Below, piece by piece: positions 12,619 to 25,100 of a DNA stretch of 64,000 nt. Position numbers and translations under genes: made by a program. The DNA lies in contig NC_134770.1 in assembly GCF_050436995.1 (NCBI RefSeq), positions 6,892,501 to 6,956,500 of the forward strand, in the 5' to 3' direction. The stretch is from Anticarsia gemmatalis. Lineage: Eukaryota > Arthropoda > Insecta > Lepidoptera > Erebidae. Each line of letters starts with the position of its first letter. The first letter of the stretch is position 1. Under the pieces are notes generated by a model, which saw only the letters and a list, made by a program, of their open reading frames with translations, was not told the origin of the DNA and searched no databases.

Positions 12619-14654
12619 TATGTTGAACACCCCCATGCAACCGTGTATTTCCTTCATGATAAACTCCATAACACTGCCCGACCTTCGAACACAACCCGGG
12701 ACCTCACGATAAGCATCCTAACAAAGCCATTTATAATTAATTTTATAACTTATCAATACGTCTGGTTCACTATAGGTCGACCAGATACGTCCTTCACCTA
12801 TTTTTCTACATAACATTAATCGAACAATATTAAAATGGATGTTATATGCTCTAGGATAGATTGATAGACTCAAGGTCTGATCTCTCCCTCATATGGGGAG
12901 GAGTCTTGTGCATTGTGCAGTATTGGGACAGTAATTATTAATTATACTTTTTATTGCGCAGAGCCAGCTTGACCGCCGTACCTCATAGTGTCTCTTTGGT
13001 TGGAACACTTGGAACTATCGTAAAATATTATTCCTGTAGTCATTTACAGACCTTGGGATTGATTTCTCCACTAAAGAAAGGGGATAATGCAATGGAATCT
13101 TCAATTTATAATTTAAAAGGTGATTAGTAGAGCTTATTATAATCAGATCTCTAGTTTTAATATCGAGACGACATTTTGAAATATAATACCTGTCAACCTA
13201 TAAGTGTATAATATCAAGCGTTTCTTAAGAAGATCGGCAGAAACAACTTGACAATTATATCTACTTTTTAACACTTCTCGTCATGCATGCTCGCCTTATT
13301 ACACTAACATTAAACCAAGAAAAATAAAAACCTAATAACAACAAATTGCAGTCAATAAAAACTCAAATATCAAGTAAAAGTAGACCATTTGAATTAAAAG
13401 AGCAAACTTGTGAAAGTTTAATTGTTCCACGTAAAAAGGTTGTGTGTGAAAAAATGCTATAAAAATCACTGTAATTGTAAAAAAATCGAGTTCGAATATT
13501 ACCTTTACATTCACTTGATAAAAAAAACTAATTTAACTACACTGTGGAATGCATTTCTAAAGGTTTCTTCAGACACAATAGATCTTTGTAACCACTTTAC
13601 ACTGTCACTGCACTTCGTATAGCTTCGTGAAACTTCGTGAAACTTCGGGTATCGGACATGAGCGTGTGCGCCGGCGCAAGGTCCCCGCGCAACTGGAGCC
13701 GCGCGCGGGAAAATGGTAAACATCGTGTTAGAGCAAGATGGAGATATGTAGGATGAGAGGGATGGGTGGCCATTTGTTTATGTCTCGTCGAAGTTATGTT
13801 AGTAATCTAGAGTTGTAGAGTAAGTTGGTGGTAGAAGAGCGACTTAGTTCAAAGTTTATTATAGGTTCAATCTGTGCCTCAGGGAGGCTGTCTGAACATT
13901 AGTAGGAAGCAAGTTTTTGAGGTTTAAGTGTGTTCTTTATAAAACCTGTACGGGTAACCAAAACACCTTGCCTTTGGAATAATTGAAAATAAAAAAACCT
14001 GAAAAATAGGCGACGGAAAACACCAAAGCAAAAAGTTGTTAATATTTTTATCGAAATCGTGAAGTCACAATTGACAAATAGAATAGTCTGCATTAAAATA
14101 ATCTGCATCGAAAACCAAATTAAAAGCTTCTACTTTTTAGTTCCCTACAAAACTGTCAAGCAACATACACCAACTTTTAAAACTCTTTTCAAAGCATCGC
14201 AGCTGTGAGCGCACAGATTTCAATAGTACGAACAAAAAATGTCCAAGCGTTTAAAACAACGGACCGAGTGTACAAACTGGTGTGAACCTTTTAACCGTGT
14301 TGACACGGGGTATACCGCTCCAATTGGGTTTACCGTCGGATTTTATAAAGCGGTGCAAAATGCGCAAAACTGTGTATAAGTAAGGGATTTTATTTGGGTA
14401 GTTTTTGTATGTTTGGTGGTAAAAATTGGAAGAAATTGTAGTGGTAAGATAGCTGGTAAGTTGGCTTGAAAGTTCTTCTGGTAAGGTGTAAGGTTTATTT
14501 CAGAAAGAGTTGAATTTCTTGTCCAAAACTATCACCAAGTTAAGTGGCTGTCTCCAGTATTAAAAAAAGGAACTCTCATGTATGTACTGTAATAATTTAA
14601 TGCAAAAAAAAAACTTATATTTTTATCCCTGTTTTCTTTCTGTCCTTAAACCTC
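12619..14654. other. Non-coding stretch with a short GC-rich island
   Basis: 13655-13712 is unusually GC-rich (GCGTGTGCGCCGGCGCAAGG, CGCGCGCGGG) and is preceded by three units of CTTCGTGAAA (13621-13650). No exon could be recognised on either strand. Confidence 0.4.
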
Positions 14655-14745
14655 TTACCCCCGGTTTCTGACGTACATTTCTCATATGAAAACGCTATTT
14701 AATAGATAAACTAAAGCTAAACGTACCTTAGAAACCGGGGGTTAA
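14655..14745. mobile_element. Palindromic CCCCGGTTTCTGA MITE, copy 3 (shortened)
   Basis: TTACCCCCGGTTTCTGACG to AGAAACCGGGGGTTAA. About 25 bp of the left arm are missing. Confidence 0.7.
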
Positions 14746-15610
14746 GTCTGAGCCGGTCCTGGCTTGATAAACACAGAATTTAACATTGTCTGAAATCTAA
14801 CATGTTGTAGGGCCTAGGTACAAAACTACCGTTCTTATCACTTCTGTACATTAATCATTGTCAATGTTTACAATGACAGTGTATATTGAGATGAATCTGT
14901 AGGATGTATCTGACATTCTACTGTTTGTACAGTGCACACCGTTTATACTTTATATCCTTTACACAATGTTTGTAGTTCAATGATCTTGTGGGGATGAAAG
15001 TTTTTTGATAAAAGTGTCGAGTTGGACTTTGAAATGCTGAAATACTCACCAATGCGAGATAATAACGTGTTTGGTGGAGTATGGACATAAATCATGCATA
15101 CTATGCAATCAATGACAAATGAGTCTTTCTTCATGATGTTCAGAATCTTTTGTCACGGTCAATTAGATAGGTAACCCCTTATTTAAAATGAAAATAAGGG
15201 TCTAAGTACCTAATATTATCAAACATATACGGTATCAAATGCAGTAAGACTAACTCCAGTAAAAATACTAAATATTAAGTCGCGATTACTTCGCTAGATG
15301 GCGTTACTTGTCCGACTACTGAAAAAGATTTTAAATTTAAAAAACAAACACGCAAATTATTCATGTAACGTCAAATATTAACTAAGTTTTAAAAGAGAAC
15401 AAAACGGAACTCATTATAAAATTACTTTTCTATTTACCCCAAGTAATTTAACACTATCTCTAAGCAATTAAAAGTACATTAAAAAACTTCACCTGCTACA
15501 AACAGTAGCTATCTCATTAAGAAATCTTATTTACTTTGAACAACTTTACTACTAAGATAATAAGGTTTAAATTTATATAATCAGAAACTTACAATATCTA
15601 AAACTACTAA

Positions 15611-15728
15611 TGCCCTGTTTCAGAGTACATTTAGCGGTAGATTATCAGCTATTCAATAGCATTTAAACTGATACAAAAAAAAACGCTATTGAATAGATAA
15701 ACTACCGCTTAATTCAGAAACAGGGTAT
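15611..15728. mobile_element. Palindromic CCCCGGTTTCTGA MITE, copy 4 (diverged ends)
   Basis: GCCCTGTTTCAGAGTACATT to TTCAGAAACAGGGTA with the same TTAGCGGTAGATTATC and CTATTCAATAGC interior. Both ends carry matching changes (CCCTG/CAGGG), so pairing is kept. Confidence 0.7.
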
Positions 15729-15984
15729 AAGTTGCATTCTGTAAATATATTTATAACATTATATTCTTGAAACTATGGTCGAAATTAGCATAATTTCGCT
15801 CATATACCTAATAAACATAGTTAAATCAGAATCTGCAGTTACTTAATTTGGGGCTTAAATCCTGAAAATGTTAACTCTCACACCACAGAAAGATACATAA
15901 TTCTGTTCAAGTTAGAAAAAGTAATAAAGACCTTCAATACTTAGAATTCAATATTGCATATATTCCTTCACATAGTCTTGTAAT

Positions 15985-16768
15985 TAGTGAATGCAATCCC
16001 GATCTCGCGGGATCCCGATCTTGCGAGATCCCGTGTATTTTTTCGGGATCAATCCCGAAGCATAATATGACGAGATCCCGTTCGGGATTGTCGGAGAGGG
16101 CATTTTCAGCAGCTGGCTACATTGCAATAGACTTAAGATGCCGATTAGAAGCTCGTACTATTGATACACTTTGTATTTTAAGAGGCTACTTTCAAAATGC
16201 CATGTGATTACTCTTTATTTTGATCTCCTGGAGCTACACCTACTTTTTTGATTACTAGCTGACCCGCGCAACTTCGCTTGCGTCACATAAAAGAAAATGG
16301 GTCAAAATTTTCCCCGTTTTTGTAACATTTTTCATTGCTGCTCTGCTCCTATTGGTCGTAGCGTGATGATATATAGCCTATAGCCTTCCTTGATACATGG
16401 GCTATCAAACACTGAAAAAATTTTTCAAATCGGACCTGTAGTTCCTCAGATTAGCGCGTTCAAACAAACAAACAAACAAACAAACTCTTTAGCTTTATTA
16501 TATTAGTATAGATGTTCATGTTATTACACCTGTTAATTATGTTACGTTGTTAGTAATATTGAAAAATAAAGGCTTTTATTTTCTTTCAAATAATAATTTA
16601 TTGCATTCACCACACTATCACACACATATTACATTAAACAAGCCGTTCGAATTGTATTATTTTTACTAACTAGACGGGATCCCGAAAATCTCGGGATCCC
16701 GCGGGATTGATATTTCTGATCGCGAGGGATCTCGAGTTGACGATCTCGAGTCGGGATTGCATTCCCTA
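15985..16768. mobile_element. Non-autonomous hAT-like element with 8-bp target duplication
   Basis: Termini TAGTGAATGCAATCCCGA and TCGGGATTGCATTCCCTA are inverted repeats of a TAGGGAATGC type. CTTGTAAT is duplicated at 15977-15984 and 16769-16776, the 8-bp duplication expected of hAT. Both ends hold clusters of palindromic GGGATCCCG/GATCCCG motifs (15996-16095 and 16676-16750), probably subterminal transposase sites. A 260-bp retroelement-like repeat (16254-16513) sits inside. No transposase is encoded. Confidence 0.8.
16254..16513 (+). mobile_element. (GTTT)n-tailed retroelement-like repeat, copy 4, nested in the hAT-like element
   Basis: From ACTAGCTGACCCGCGCAACT to ATTATATTAGTATAGATG with a four-unit CAAA run. 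Lies wholly inside 15985-16768 and therefore inserted after it. Confidence 0.75.
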
Positions 16769-16884
16769 CTTGTAATGTACAAACTAGTATTATACAGGTA
16801 CCTTTCTTCACTTACATCATAAGGATGATATTCCCACATATTCTTGTTAGGCATCTAGGTCAATAACTTCATACCTATCTGAAC

Positions 16885-17300
16885 CTATCTGGGGGCACGG
16901 AAGTGCCCCCGCAAGTCGAGCAAAAAAAAAGCGGCACGGCCGTAACATCCTTTTCTCGAAGCAATTCGGGCTATTTTTGACACCCCTATAATTTCGTTGT
17001 GGATAAAACAAGAAGCCTGGATTTTCAGCAAGTAATTAGTCATTGTATAAACACGGTATATTTAAAATTTCAGTCAATTTGAACCAGTAGTTTAAGAATG
17101 ACAACTTGTTAAAATTTTGAATTTTGTCACTCACTGATTCACTGACTCACTGACTCACCGATCATCAAAAGTCTAAGGTACTTCTAGCAGACTTAGAAGC
17201 TTAAAATTTAGAATACAAATAGGGTTCAGTGTCTTAATCATGGGAAAAATTTAATATTTTCTAATTTCGGTCCAGTTTTCTAAATACACCAACTGCAACA
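16885..17300. repeat. Repeat headed by a GGGGGCAC/GTGCCCCC hairpin
   Basis: An 8-bp perfect stem with 4-nt loop (16891-16910) begins a 400-bp block. It runs through GCAAGTCGAGC, CTTTTCTCGAAGCAATTCGG and a short tandem CACTGACTCACTGACTCAC (about 17130-17157), then CTAAGGTACTTCTAGCAGAC. I believe this is an interspersed lepidopteran repeat; a second copy is not present here. Confidence 0.4.
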
Positions 17301-17563
17301 ATAACTTTGTAATCCCATATAAATGTATAAGATTACAAGGTTACATTTGCAGTTAATGAATTATTATTACTGTAGAAAATAAAATAAATAGGTGTAATTA
17401 GGTACCTACTATATGAGGCATAACGGCAGGGGGTATAGGGTGGGTAAGGGTGTTTAGCCCATGAAACTGAACAACATTCCCATAGGAAAATATGTTGAAT
17501 TATGAAAAAAAACGTCTTTCCATACAAATTGGACTTATGTTCGCTCTACAAAAAGAAGTGAGA

Positions 17564-18016
17564 TGCCATCAAAAACATTCTGTAAAAACCTCAAGTCTCG
17601 CCGTAAAAAGTGGTGAGATCTATATAATACCAAGTCGATTAATCTATTTAGTCTCTACATAAAGGACCTACTGTCTTAAGTTATTACGTATGTTATTATC
17701 ATGCCAATTAAACAAAATATATACCTTTAAAACAAATAGATCGACTTGGTCATCGCAAGAAAACACAAATTCGCCATTAACATTTCAGGAGCATTAACTT
17801 CTCGTCGCGCTGTGTAGTGTGATCATGCGATGACCAGGTCGGTCTATTTGTTTTAAAGGTATTTTTTTTTAATTGGCATGATAATAACATACGTAATAAC
17901 TTAAGACAGAAGGTCCTTTATGTAGAGACTAAATAGATTAATCGACTTGGTATTATATAGATCTCACCACTTTTTACGGCGAGACTTGAGGTTTTTACAG
18001 AATGTTTTTGATGGCA
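17564..18016. mobile_element. Foldback element with about 190-bp inverted arms
   Basis: 17564-17757 and 17826-18016 are near-perfect inverted copies (TGCCATCAAAAACATTCTGT at the outer end, CATCGCA at the inner end) around a 68-bp loop. I could not define a target duplication. No coding sequence. Unrelated in sequence to the two larger foldbacks. Confidence 0.75.
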
Positions 18017-18930
18017 TGTACAACTTACGTCATAATAATTGTTAGTACAATTACGGCATACCGTGAAGATACACGTTAAACTGTTATAGTTTAAGTAATT
18101 TAGGCTAAATATGGGATGTTTTAACCTGAATAACTTTTAAAATATGTTATTTTGATAATAGATTGGTATTACTATTAGCTTACTGTGAAAGTATCTCTGC
18201 ATGTCTGATATTTGAGTGTTATGTAGTGGTTACTATATATCCTGACTGACTAAAGACTGGCTGGTCAATGGGCTGTAACTTTAGTATCAATAAAATTAAA
18301 TGATTATCAAAGTTTAGTAAATTTTTTGATTTTTGATATTTAAAAAAGGTTTTACAGGCAGATATTTAAAAAAATGTACAAAACGAAAATAAAAGTGTCC
18401 AGCTTAACCTTAAACTTTAAGGCGTGATGTATGCTAGTTTTAACTATTCAATCATCATTATTTATGTCTTTATTGTAACTAAGCTTAGTAAGAATCTTTA
18501 TAAAATATTTATTTTAAATATCGTTGCGGATTCTTCCTTAAAATACGCACAGCGATGCCCTAAAACGAATCAATAATGTATATCTTCAAAATTACTCAGA
18601 CACTTACAAATATGCCGATTATAAGAATATGGTTGACATACCTGAAACAAAAACAAATTAATTAGAAAATCAGCAACATTTTTAAAAGTAGAACCTATAA
18701 AAAATTGTGTCTTTGACTTGCTATTTAAGTATAGAAAAACTTAAGGAAAATAAAACTAATTAGTACTTAAATGTCTGCAAATACGCAATAGTAGCATAAA
18801 AGAATTCGGATAGCGCCAGCCTAAACATACCTATTTATATTTGTTAATTTATTATATTATATTGAAACTGACTCATATTAAAACTTAGCCTTGGATATAT
18901 TTCTAAATAAAGTAAGTATACAATAATATA

Positions 18931-20496
18931 CAGGGTGTGGCGTAAATAATGGATAATCCTTTACCAGCGGATGGGCGACTTCCCGACTGATCTAAAAAAT
19001 AAAATTTACCTCTGGCACAAGTATCATAGTTTTTGAGATTTTGGCCATTTTGTGTGTTTTTTAAGAAAGCGATTTACGCTCTTAGTTTTTGATGCTGTGA
19101 TCACAAATTAAGGCTTTTTTTTAATCCGTTTTTTGCAAATAAATCCTGAATAGATGTGCTATTGAATCTACAATCTTGTTTTGTTATTACTACCTGTTTT
19201 TTATTTAAATTATGCATTCAAAGTTAAATTTTATAATCTCTCACAACTTTCGTGCAACTTTGAACACTTGTGGTGAAAAAAAAATGTATGGTGGCTTTAC
19301 TGCCCACGCCATAAATAATTTCTAAATTTTATTAGAATTCTAAATTGGTATAACATGCAGCATTAATGCTGATTATTGTCAAAATATTACAAATAACTTA
19401 AATTATTGATACTTTTGCCGGTCGACTAATTTTATTTTTGCACGCTAAGCGCGTTCTAGATTCAATAGCACATCTATTCAGGATTTAATTGCAAAAAACG
19501 GATTTAAAAAAAGCCTTAATTTGTGATCGCAGCATCAAAAAGTACGAGCGTAAATCGCTTTCTTAAACACACATAAGGGCCAGAATTTTTTGCAAATTAA
19601 TCCTGAATTGATGTGCTATTGAACCTACTATCTTGTTTTGTTATTACTACTTGTCTTTTATTTAAACTATGCGTTCAAAGTTAAATTTTATAATTTTTCA
19701 ACACTTTTGTGCAACTTTGAGCACTTGTGTGCAGTGTTGAAAAGAAAGAAGAAAAAAAGAAATACAAAACATAAATAATATTCAAATAATAAAGATAATT
19801 AGAAATCTAAAGAAAACTAATCTGTTGACAAATAAATCATTTTTCATCAAATTGTAATACATTATTTTGAAATAGACTTGGTAGAAGCAGCACAGTTCCA
19901 AGCTTTTTTATCATCTAAATAATCTTTAATAGTGTAATAACCCTATAGACATGAATATTTGAAAGCAAACTTAGCTTAAACGCGTGCAAAAATAAAATTA
20001 GTCGACCGGCAAAAGTGTTAATAATTTAAGATCTTTGTAATATTTTGACAATAATCAGCATTAATGCTGCATGTTATACCAATTTAGAATTCTAATAAAA
20101 TTTAGAAATTATTTATGGCGTGGGCAGTAAAGCCACCATACATTTTTTTTTCACCACAAGTGCTCAAAGTTGCACGAAAGTTGTGAGAGATTATAAAATT
20201 TAACTTTGAATGCATAATTTAAATAAAAAACAGGTAGTAATAACAAAACAAGATTGTAGATTCAATAGCACATCTATTCAGGATTTATTTGCAAAAAACG
20301 ATTTAAAAAAAAGCCTTAATTTGTGATCACAGCATCAAAAACTAAGAGCGTAAATCGCTTTCTTAAAAAACACACAAAATGGCCAAAATCTCAAAAACTA
20401 TGATACTTGTGCCAGAGGTAAATTTTAATTTTTAGATCAGTCGGGAAGTCGCCCATCCGCTGGTAAAGGATTATCCATTATTTACGCCACACCCTG
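18931..20496. mobile_element. Foldback DNA element with 515-bp inverted arms (CAGGGTGTGGCG termini)
   Basis: Left arm 18931-19445 and right arm 19982-20496 are inverted copies with few differences. Ends are CAGGGTGTGGCGTAAATAAT and its complement, bordered by TATA on both sides, so the duplication is TA or TATA. The middle contains rearranged pieces of the arm (19456-19745) and about 235 bp of other sequence. No transposase frame is present, so it is non-autonomous. The superfamily is uncertain; a TA/TATA target would be consistent with Tc1/mariner-like or related elements. Confidence 0.8.
19456..19745. repeat. Shuffled arm copies inside the 18.9-20.5 kb foldback
   Basis: 19456-19577 repeats the left-arm region 19044-19168 in inverted orientation (CAATAGCACATCTATTCAGG...). 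19586-19745 then repeats about 19130-19270 in direct orientation. Both are more diverged than the outer arms are from each other. Confidence 0.65.
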
Positions 20497-20803
20497 TATA
20501 TCTCAATGTGTCCATAAAATCACAATCTATCATCACACATCCTACAAATCTCTAACGATAACAAAAATAGCAAACTCGACGCCTCCCACAGGACAGCCAG
20601 CGCCATCCCTCATAATTTCCCTGAACTAACAAACGACCTACTATCGGAATACCGTTAAGGAAACACGAGCATATTTAAAACCTATGCCATAACAGTTCGC
20701 GAAAATCACCAACAGATGGCGTTGTCAGTTACGTAAATAGTCGTGTGAGCTTCGCAACCGTGATTGAAACGATCGGATATCCTACATAACATATTAGGCC
20801 GGG

Positions 20804-21005
20804 GAAAAAGTCTTTTCGCATTCTAGTATGTATGAACTTGTAATAAAATCTCTTTGGCTTCAAGAATCACAAATGAGTTCACGGTTCATTAGGTTTATTT
20901 CAGTAAGCTCGTGAGGTACTGAAATATCGAGTTTTTTTTTAGAGAAAAGATTTAATTACAAGTTCATGCATACTATAACGCGAAAAGACTTTTTCCCCGA
21001 CCTAA
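20804..21005. mobile_element. mariner-type MITE, copy 2
   Basis: Same element as at 12405-12618 but with its interior in the opposite orientation (GGCTTCAAGAATCACAAATG corresponds to the complement there). TA flanks both ends; TTAGG terminus typical of mariner. Confidence 0.75.
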
Positions 21006-21969
21006 TACTATACGTGACAGAAACCGATATATCAAAGTTTCAGATAAAGGGTAGTCTAAATTGATACGCATTATACAGTTATTAGATTAATTGCTTAAAA
21101 ATCTAAAATCGGTATCCGACACTGTCTAAAATTTATGGTTAATTCGAAATAATTTCATATAAACAAGTACCTGAAGTCGAGATTTTTTAAATTAGAAAAG
21201 TGCCCATTATTAAGTATGGATAAAGCAAAAAGTAATCGTCAGATTCAATCAAATTACAAACGACTTGAGAACCTCCTCCTTTTCTTAAAGTCGGTGAATG
21301 TTATATCTATGTAAATAAGCTCAGCAGTTAATTTAATGCTAATGTGTACAATTTGTATTGTTATTTTACCAGTTATTATAGGCATTTAGGAATGCTGTAT
21401 ACATATGGGACTGTTTAGCGGCATGGCATTAGCGTGTTTTATAAAGGGTAAGGTCAACTTCACGCCCACGCTTAGCCGATTTTTTAGTAGAATGGAATAT
21501 TGTTATTTACTAGTCTAGCTTTAGCGCTAGGTTCTTAGAATTAGTCTTCTTATTATTCTAGTTAACTTAGAATCTTTATATGGTTTAAAAGGCGACTGCT
21601 ACAAAATGCACTTATTTATGTCCATTACAATGTAAACCTTTAAATCTTTCGATAATTATAATTATTATATCGGAAAAAAAATTAGTTCGTACCCTCGATC
21701 ACTTTCGATCAGTTGGGTGGAAGCAAATGTGTTAATATATCGCTATCACAGCTTTTAATTCTTCTAGATGCAAAAAAGGGGGAAAGTGACCAATTTGAGA
21801 CGAAGGAGAGTGTGTATAACGGAGACGTAACAAAGACGACGTCTATACGTTCAGTGACCAGTTCTCTTTTTCTAGGTCTCTTTTTTTTAATGTAACCTTC
21901 CTCGCAGTAACCGGCTGTTTTATTCAGATACATAAAGTATAATTTCATGTAGTAAAGTGATCACCTTAG

Positions 21970-22145
21970 ACTTGCTACTCACTAATTCGATTCGGCACGA
22001 TCGGTTTGGCAATATTTATTGAGCATCAAAACGACTTGACTCACTCATTCGGCTTGTGCCGATCGGATTCATATACACAATATATTCGGTTTTGACGCCC
22101 AGCTACGCCGATTTATGCCGAACCAAATATGTGTAAAGCAAGCCT
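21970..22145. mobile_element. GCTTGC/TTCGGC palindromic MITE, copy 1
   Basis: Inverted termini: CTTGCTACTCACTAATTCG at the left and complementary to TTGGTTCGGC...GCTTGC at the right (GCCGAACCAAATATGTGTAA then AGCAAGCC). Internal CGGCACGATCGG blocks also pair. Same family, opposite orientation, at 61407-61575. Confidence 0.6.
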
Positions 22146-25100
22146 AACTTCTTTCACGTCAATTGGTCGCAGAGCCTATGATAGCCAATCCGCTGTGATA
22201 CTTAAATTCAGAAACTCGAACTTAAAATGGCTCGTATAGTGTACCAAAAATAATCTCAAAATATACAGTACATAGTTTATTAACCTGTCCTGTATTCCGT
22301 GTACAAAAGCGACCGCAAATAATGAAATTTCTTGCATTACCGTTGGTAGTTTGAATGTTTGCCAACCGTTTACCCGTGCACATTCAATCTGAGGCCGAGC
22401 GAGACAATAGGATGAACTTTATTGAATTGCTTGTTACGTTTCAAAATGAAAATGTGTAGTGGATACTGAACAACACGATAACTTAAATATTGGATTTTAA
22501 GTAATATTTTGTTCATATTTATCGGAAGAGGGGATTTTACTGATGATAGATACTCAAATGAAATGACAGCTGACTGTAATGGTATTTTTTCGCAGGTTTA
22601 AGATTAAACCGACACTCACTCGGAATTATATTTTTAACAATTAAATTGCGGAGTAATCAGCCATCTAGTATTACAGGAACAGCGTCAAAGAAATTCGTTC
22701 TGAATCTTGGGAAGCCAGCGCCAGCTTTTGTAAAAAAAAGCTAGCTTAAAGTAATTATTACCCTGATCACTGCTATAAAAATAGACAGTTGACATTTCAG
22801 AATAAAAAAAATCACAATCACACAAAAATAGGACCCAATTGCGAATCTTTTCATTCACTTTCACCAAAATCTTCTAATTCAAATCATAACCTTTCAATAC
22901 GTCTTAAACAGCAAGACTAGACTAACCATGCGACACAGACAGGTCTACCAAACAAATAAAAGCCCACATATCGACCACCATCAGCCTACTTCTATACAAA
23001 GTGCAGGCATTGAATCTGGAGCCGAGGGGCACAATAGCAAGATTTATAAAGAAACCCACTACGCCCCGGGCTGCAAGCACAATTACTGTGCATATTGTAC
23101 ATACTGGGCATACTGTGCATATGCACAGAGAAACTTTGTGGCATTCTTGCAAACTGCCGCAGTTCACCGTATAGTTTCCCAGTCCTATTTGCTTTTCAGT
23201 TGCAAGGATTTACTACGCCAAATTCGTACTGCGAATTTTCTATAAACGTGAATTTTCTATAAACTTTCGCGTTATATTCGGTTAGTATTGTCTTGCATTA
23301 TTAAATGGGGTTTTGATTAACCACGTTGAACTGGGACCGAATTTCAGCAGTAACCTAACGTTTCGTTTATACGATATTGCGCGATAGTTTAACTAGAACG
23401 CAAGTAAAAAGATCCTCTTTTTCAGCAGTTTACCGGGAACCATGAGAAAAGAGATAGAAAGAGAGGGAAATTGGGTGCAAATCGTCACACTGTTCTCTAA
23501 CCTTGTGACCTTATCTTTATCGCATTAAAATAGAATATTACGAGGAACTGACATTTTTTAAATGGTAAAAGATTCACCCCAGGTTTCTGAGGTATATTTA
23601 GCGATAATTTATCCATTCAATAGCGTTTAAACTCATAAAAAAAAAACGCTACTGAATAGATAAACTACCGATAAATGTACTCAGAAACCGGGGGTCAGTC
23701 AGTTAGTTTTTGGAATAAAGCAGGTTCTAGATATATTTTAGACTCGAATTGTCGATGTAGATGAATAATAAATCATCTATTCAAAATTCTTCTATTCTAA
23801 TCTTCTATTGCTATATTCCCGTCTAAAAGATGTAGTATAAACCTACGGCTTTTCAGTCCATTCGCGTGCATTCTATTACTGCACTGCAATTAGCCATTAG
23901 TGGTTCGTTAGTGGATAAAGGTCAGCCTTATTACATAAGAACCTTACTTGAGCCTAATGAACGTAGTTTTAGAGTTATTGTTAAATTACCTAGTTTACTG
24001 TCTTATTATTGGAACGTAATTTCATGAAATACGGCGGTTTTGTAAACCAACTAACTTAGTGGGTATCTAACTTCGACTGGATACACAATCATCGCTATAT
24101 CATGTTACTAAAAATACTTTGTTATAGGATAATCTCGGAAACTACTAAACTTATTTTGAGACTTGTTTCGCCAAAGGAAATCCAGTACTATCCAGAGATA
24201 GATGAAATATAGTGTTATAAAACATCTATGGTGCAGATGTAAGGCTAATCATGCGTATGCGCGAATTTCAAAGGATTAACATCCAATGTTTTGGGTTTAG
24301 TCGCACTATGTATGTCCTTCAAAACTAGTTCCTAATGCTGGAGTTGCATTTTTTTAAATACAAAACAAACTAGAGTAAATATGTGGTGAGAAAATGGTTA
24401 CAAGTTAGACATACTCGTATTGTTCAACAATTTGTTCTTAGTAACATCATAACTGGCAACTTATGGCTACGCTCAAGTGATTTCATATGAAAGATGAACA
24501 AAAATGGTGCAACGGCGCCTTGTAAGGCAAAGGGTCACCGATTCCATTCCCGTGTAAGAAACTAAAGTACTCGATCCGACTTAAAATGTGTAACGGAACT
24601 TCTATACTGAGAAATTCTGAATATAGTAATCCATACCTCAATTACAAAATCAAAGTTTATCTGTCGGGCATTTTCGTCGAAACTGCTACACTGATTTTGA
24701 TTAACTTTTGTTACTAATTACACTTAATGACAAAAACCAAGTATTGCACTACATCATAATTTACGATTTTTAGGCCAGCTTGTAAAGAATTGCAGTGTGC
24801 AACAGTGAGAGCTAATGCGTTACAATGGCCCATAGGCGAAACAGTCAACGAAGATTCCTAGCAGTAGGTACTTGTAATCAGGTTGCTGTACTTATACATG
24901 CATACTTACATAAATACGTAAAATCACGCCTTCTTACCATTGGCAAGTTAACTTATTACTACCTAAATATTCTTTTAAGACGTATTCACCTCAATTGAAC
25001 ACAGCCACTTGGTGCAAAGACCCTCGGGCACCATACTGCCGACGTTATCCGGCTTCACTTATACACGCCATTACACGTGGCACATGTCGTCGTATTATAT

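Noticed and set aside
22928..23245. 105-codon Cys/His/Tyr-rich frame as a small secreted or zinc-binding protein
   Set aside because: No ordered Cys spacing, no signal peptide, and the Cys/Tyr run comes from GCATACTGTGCATA-type low complexity.
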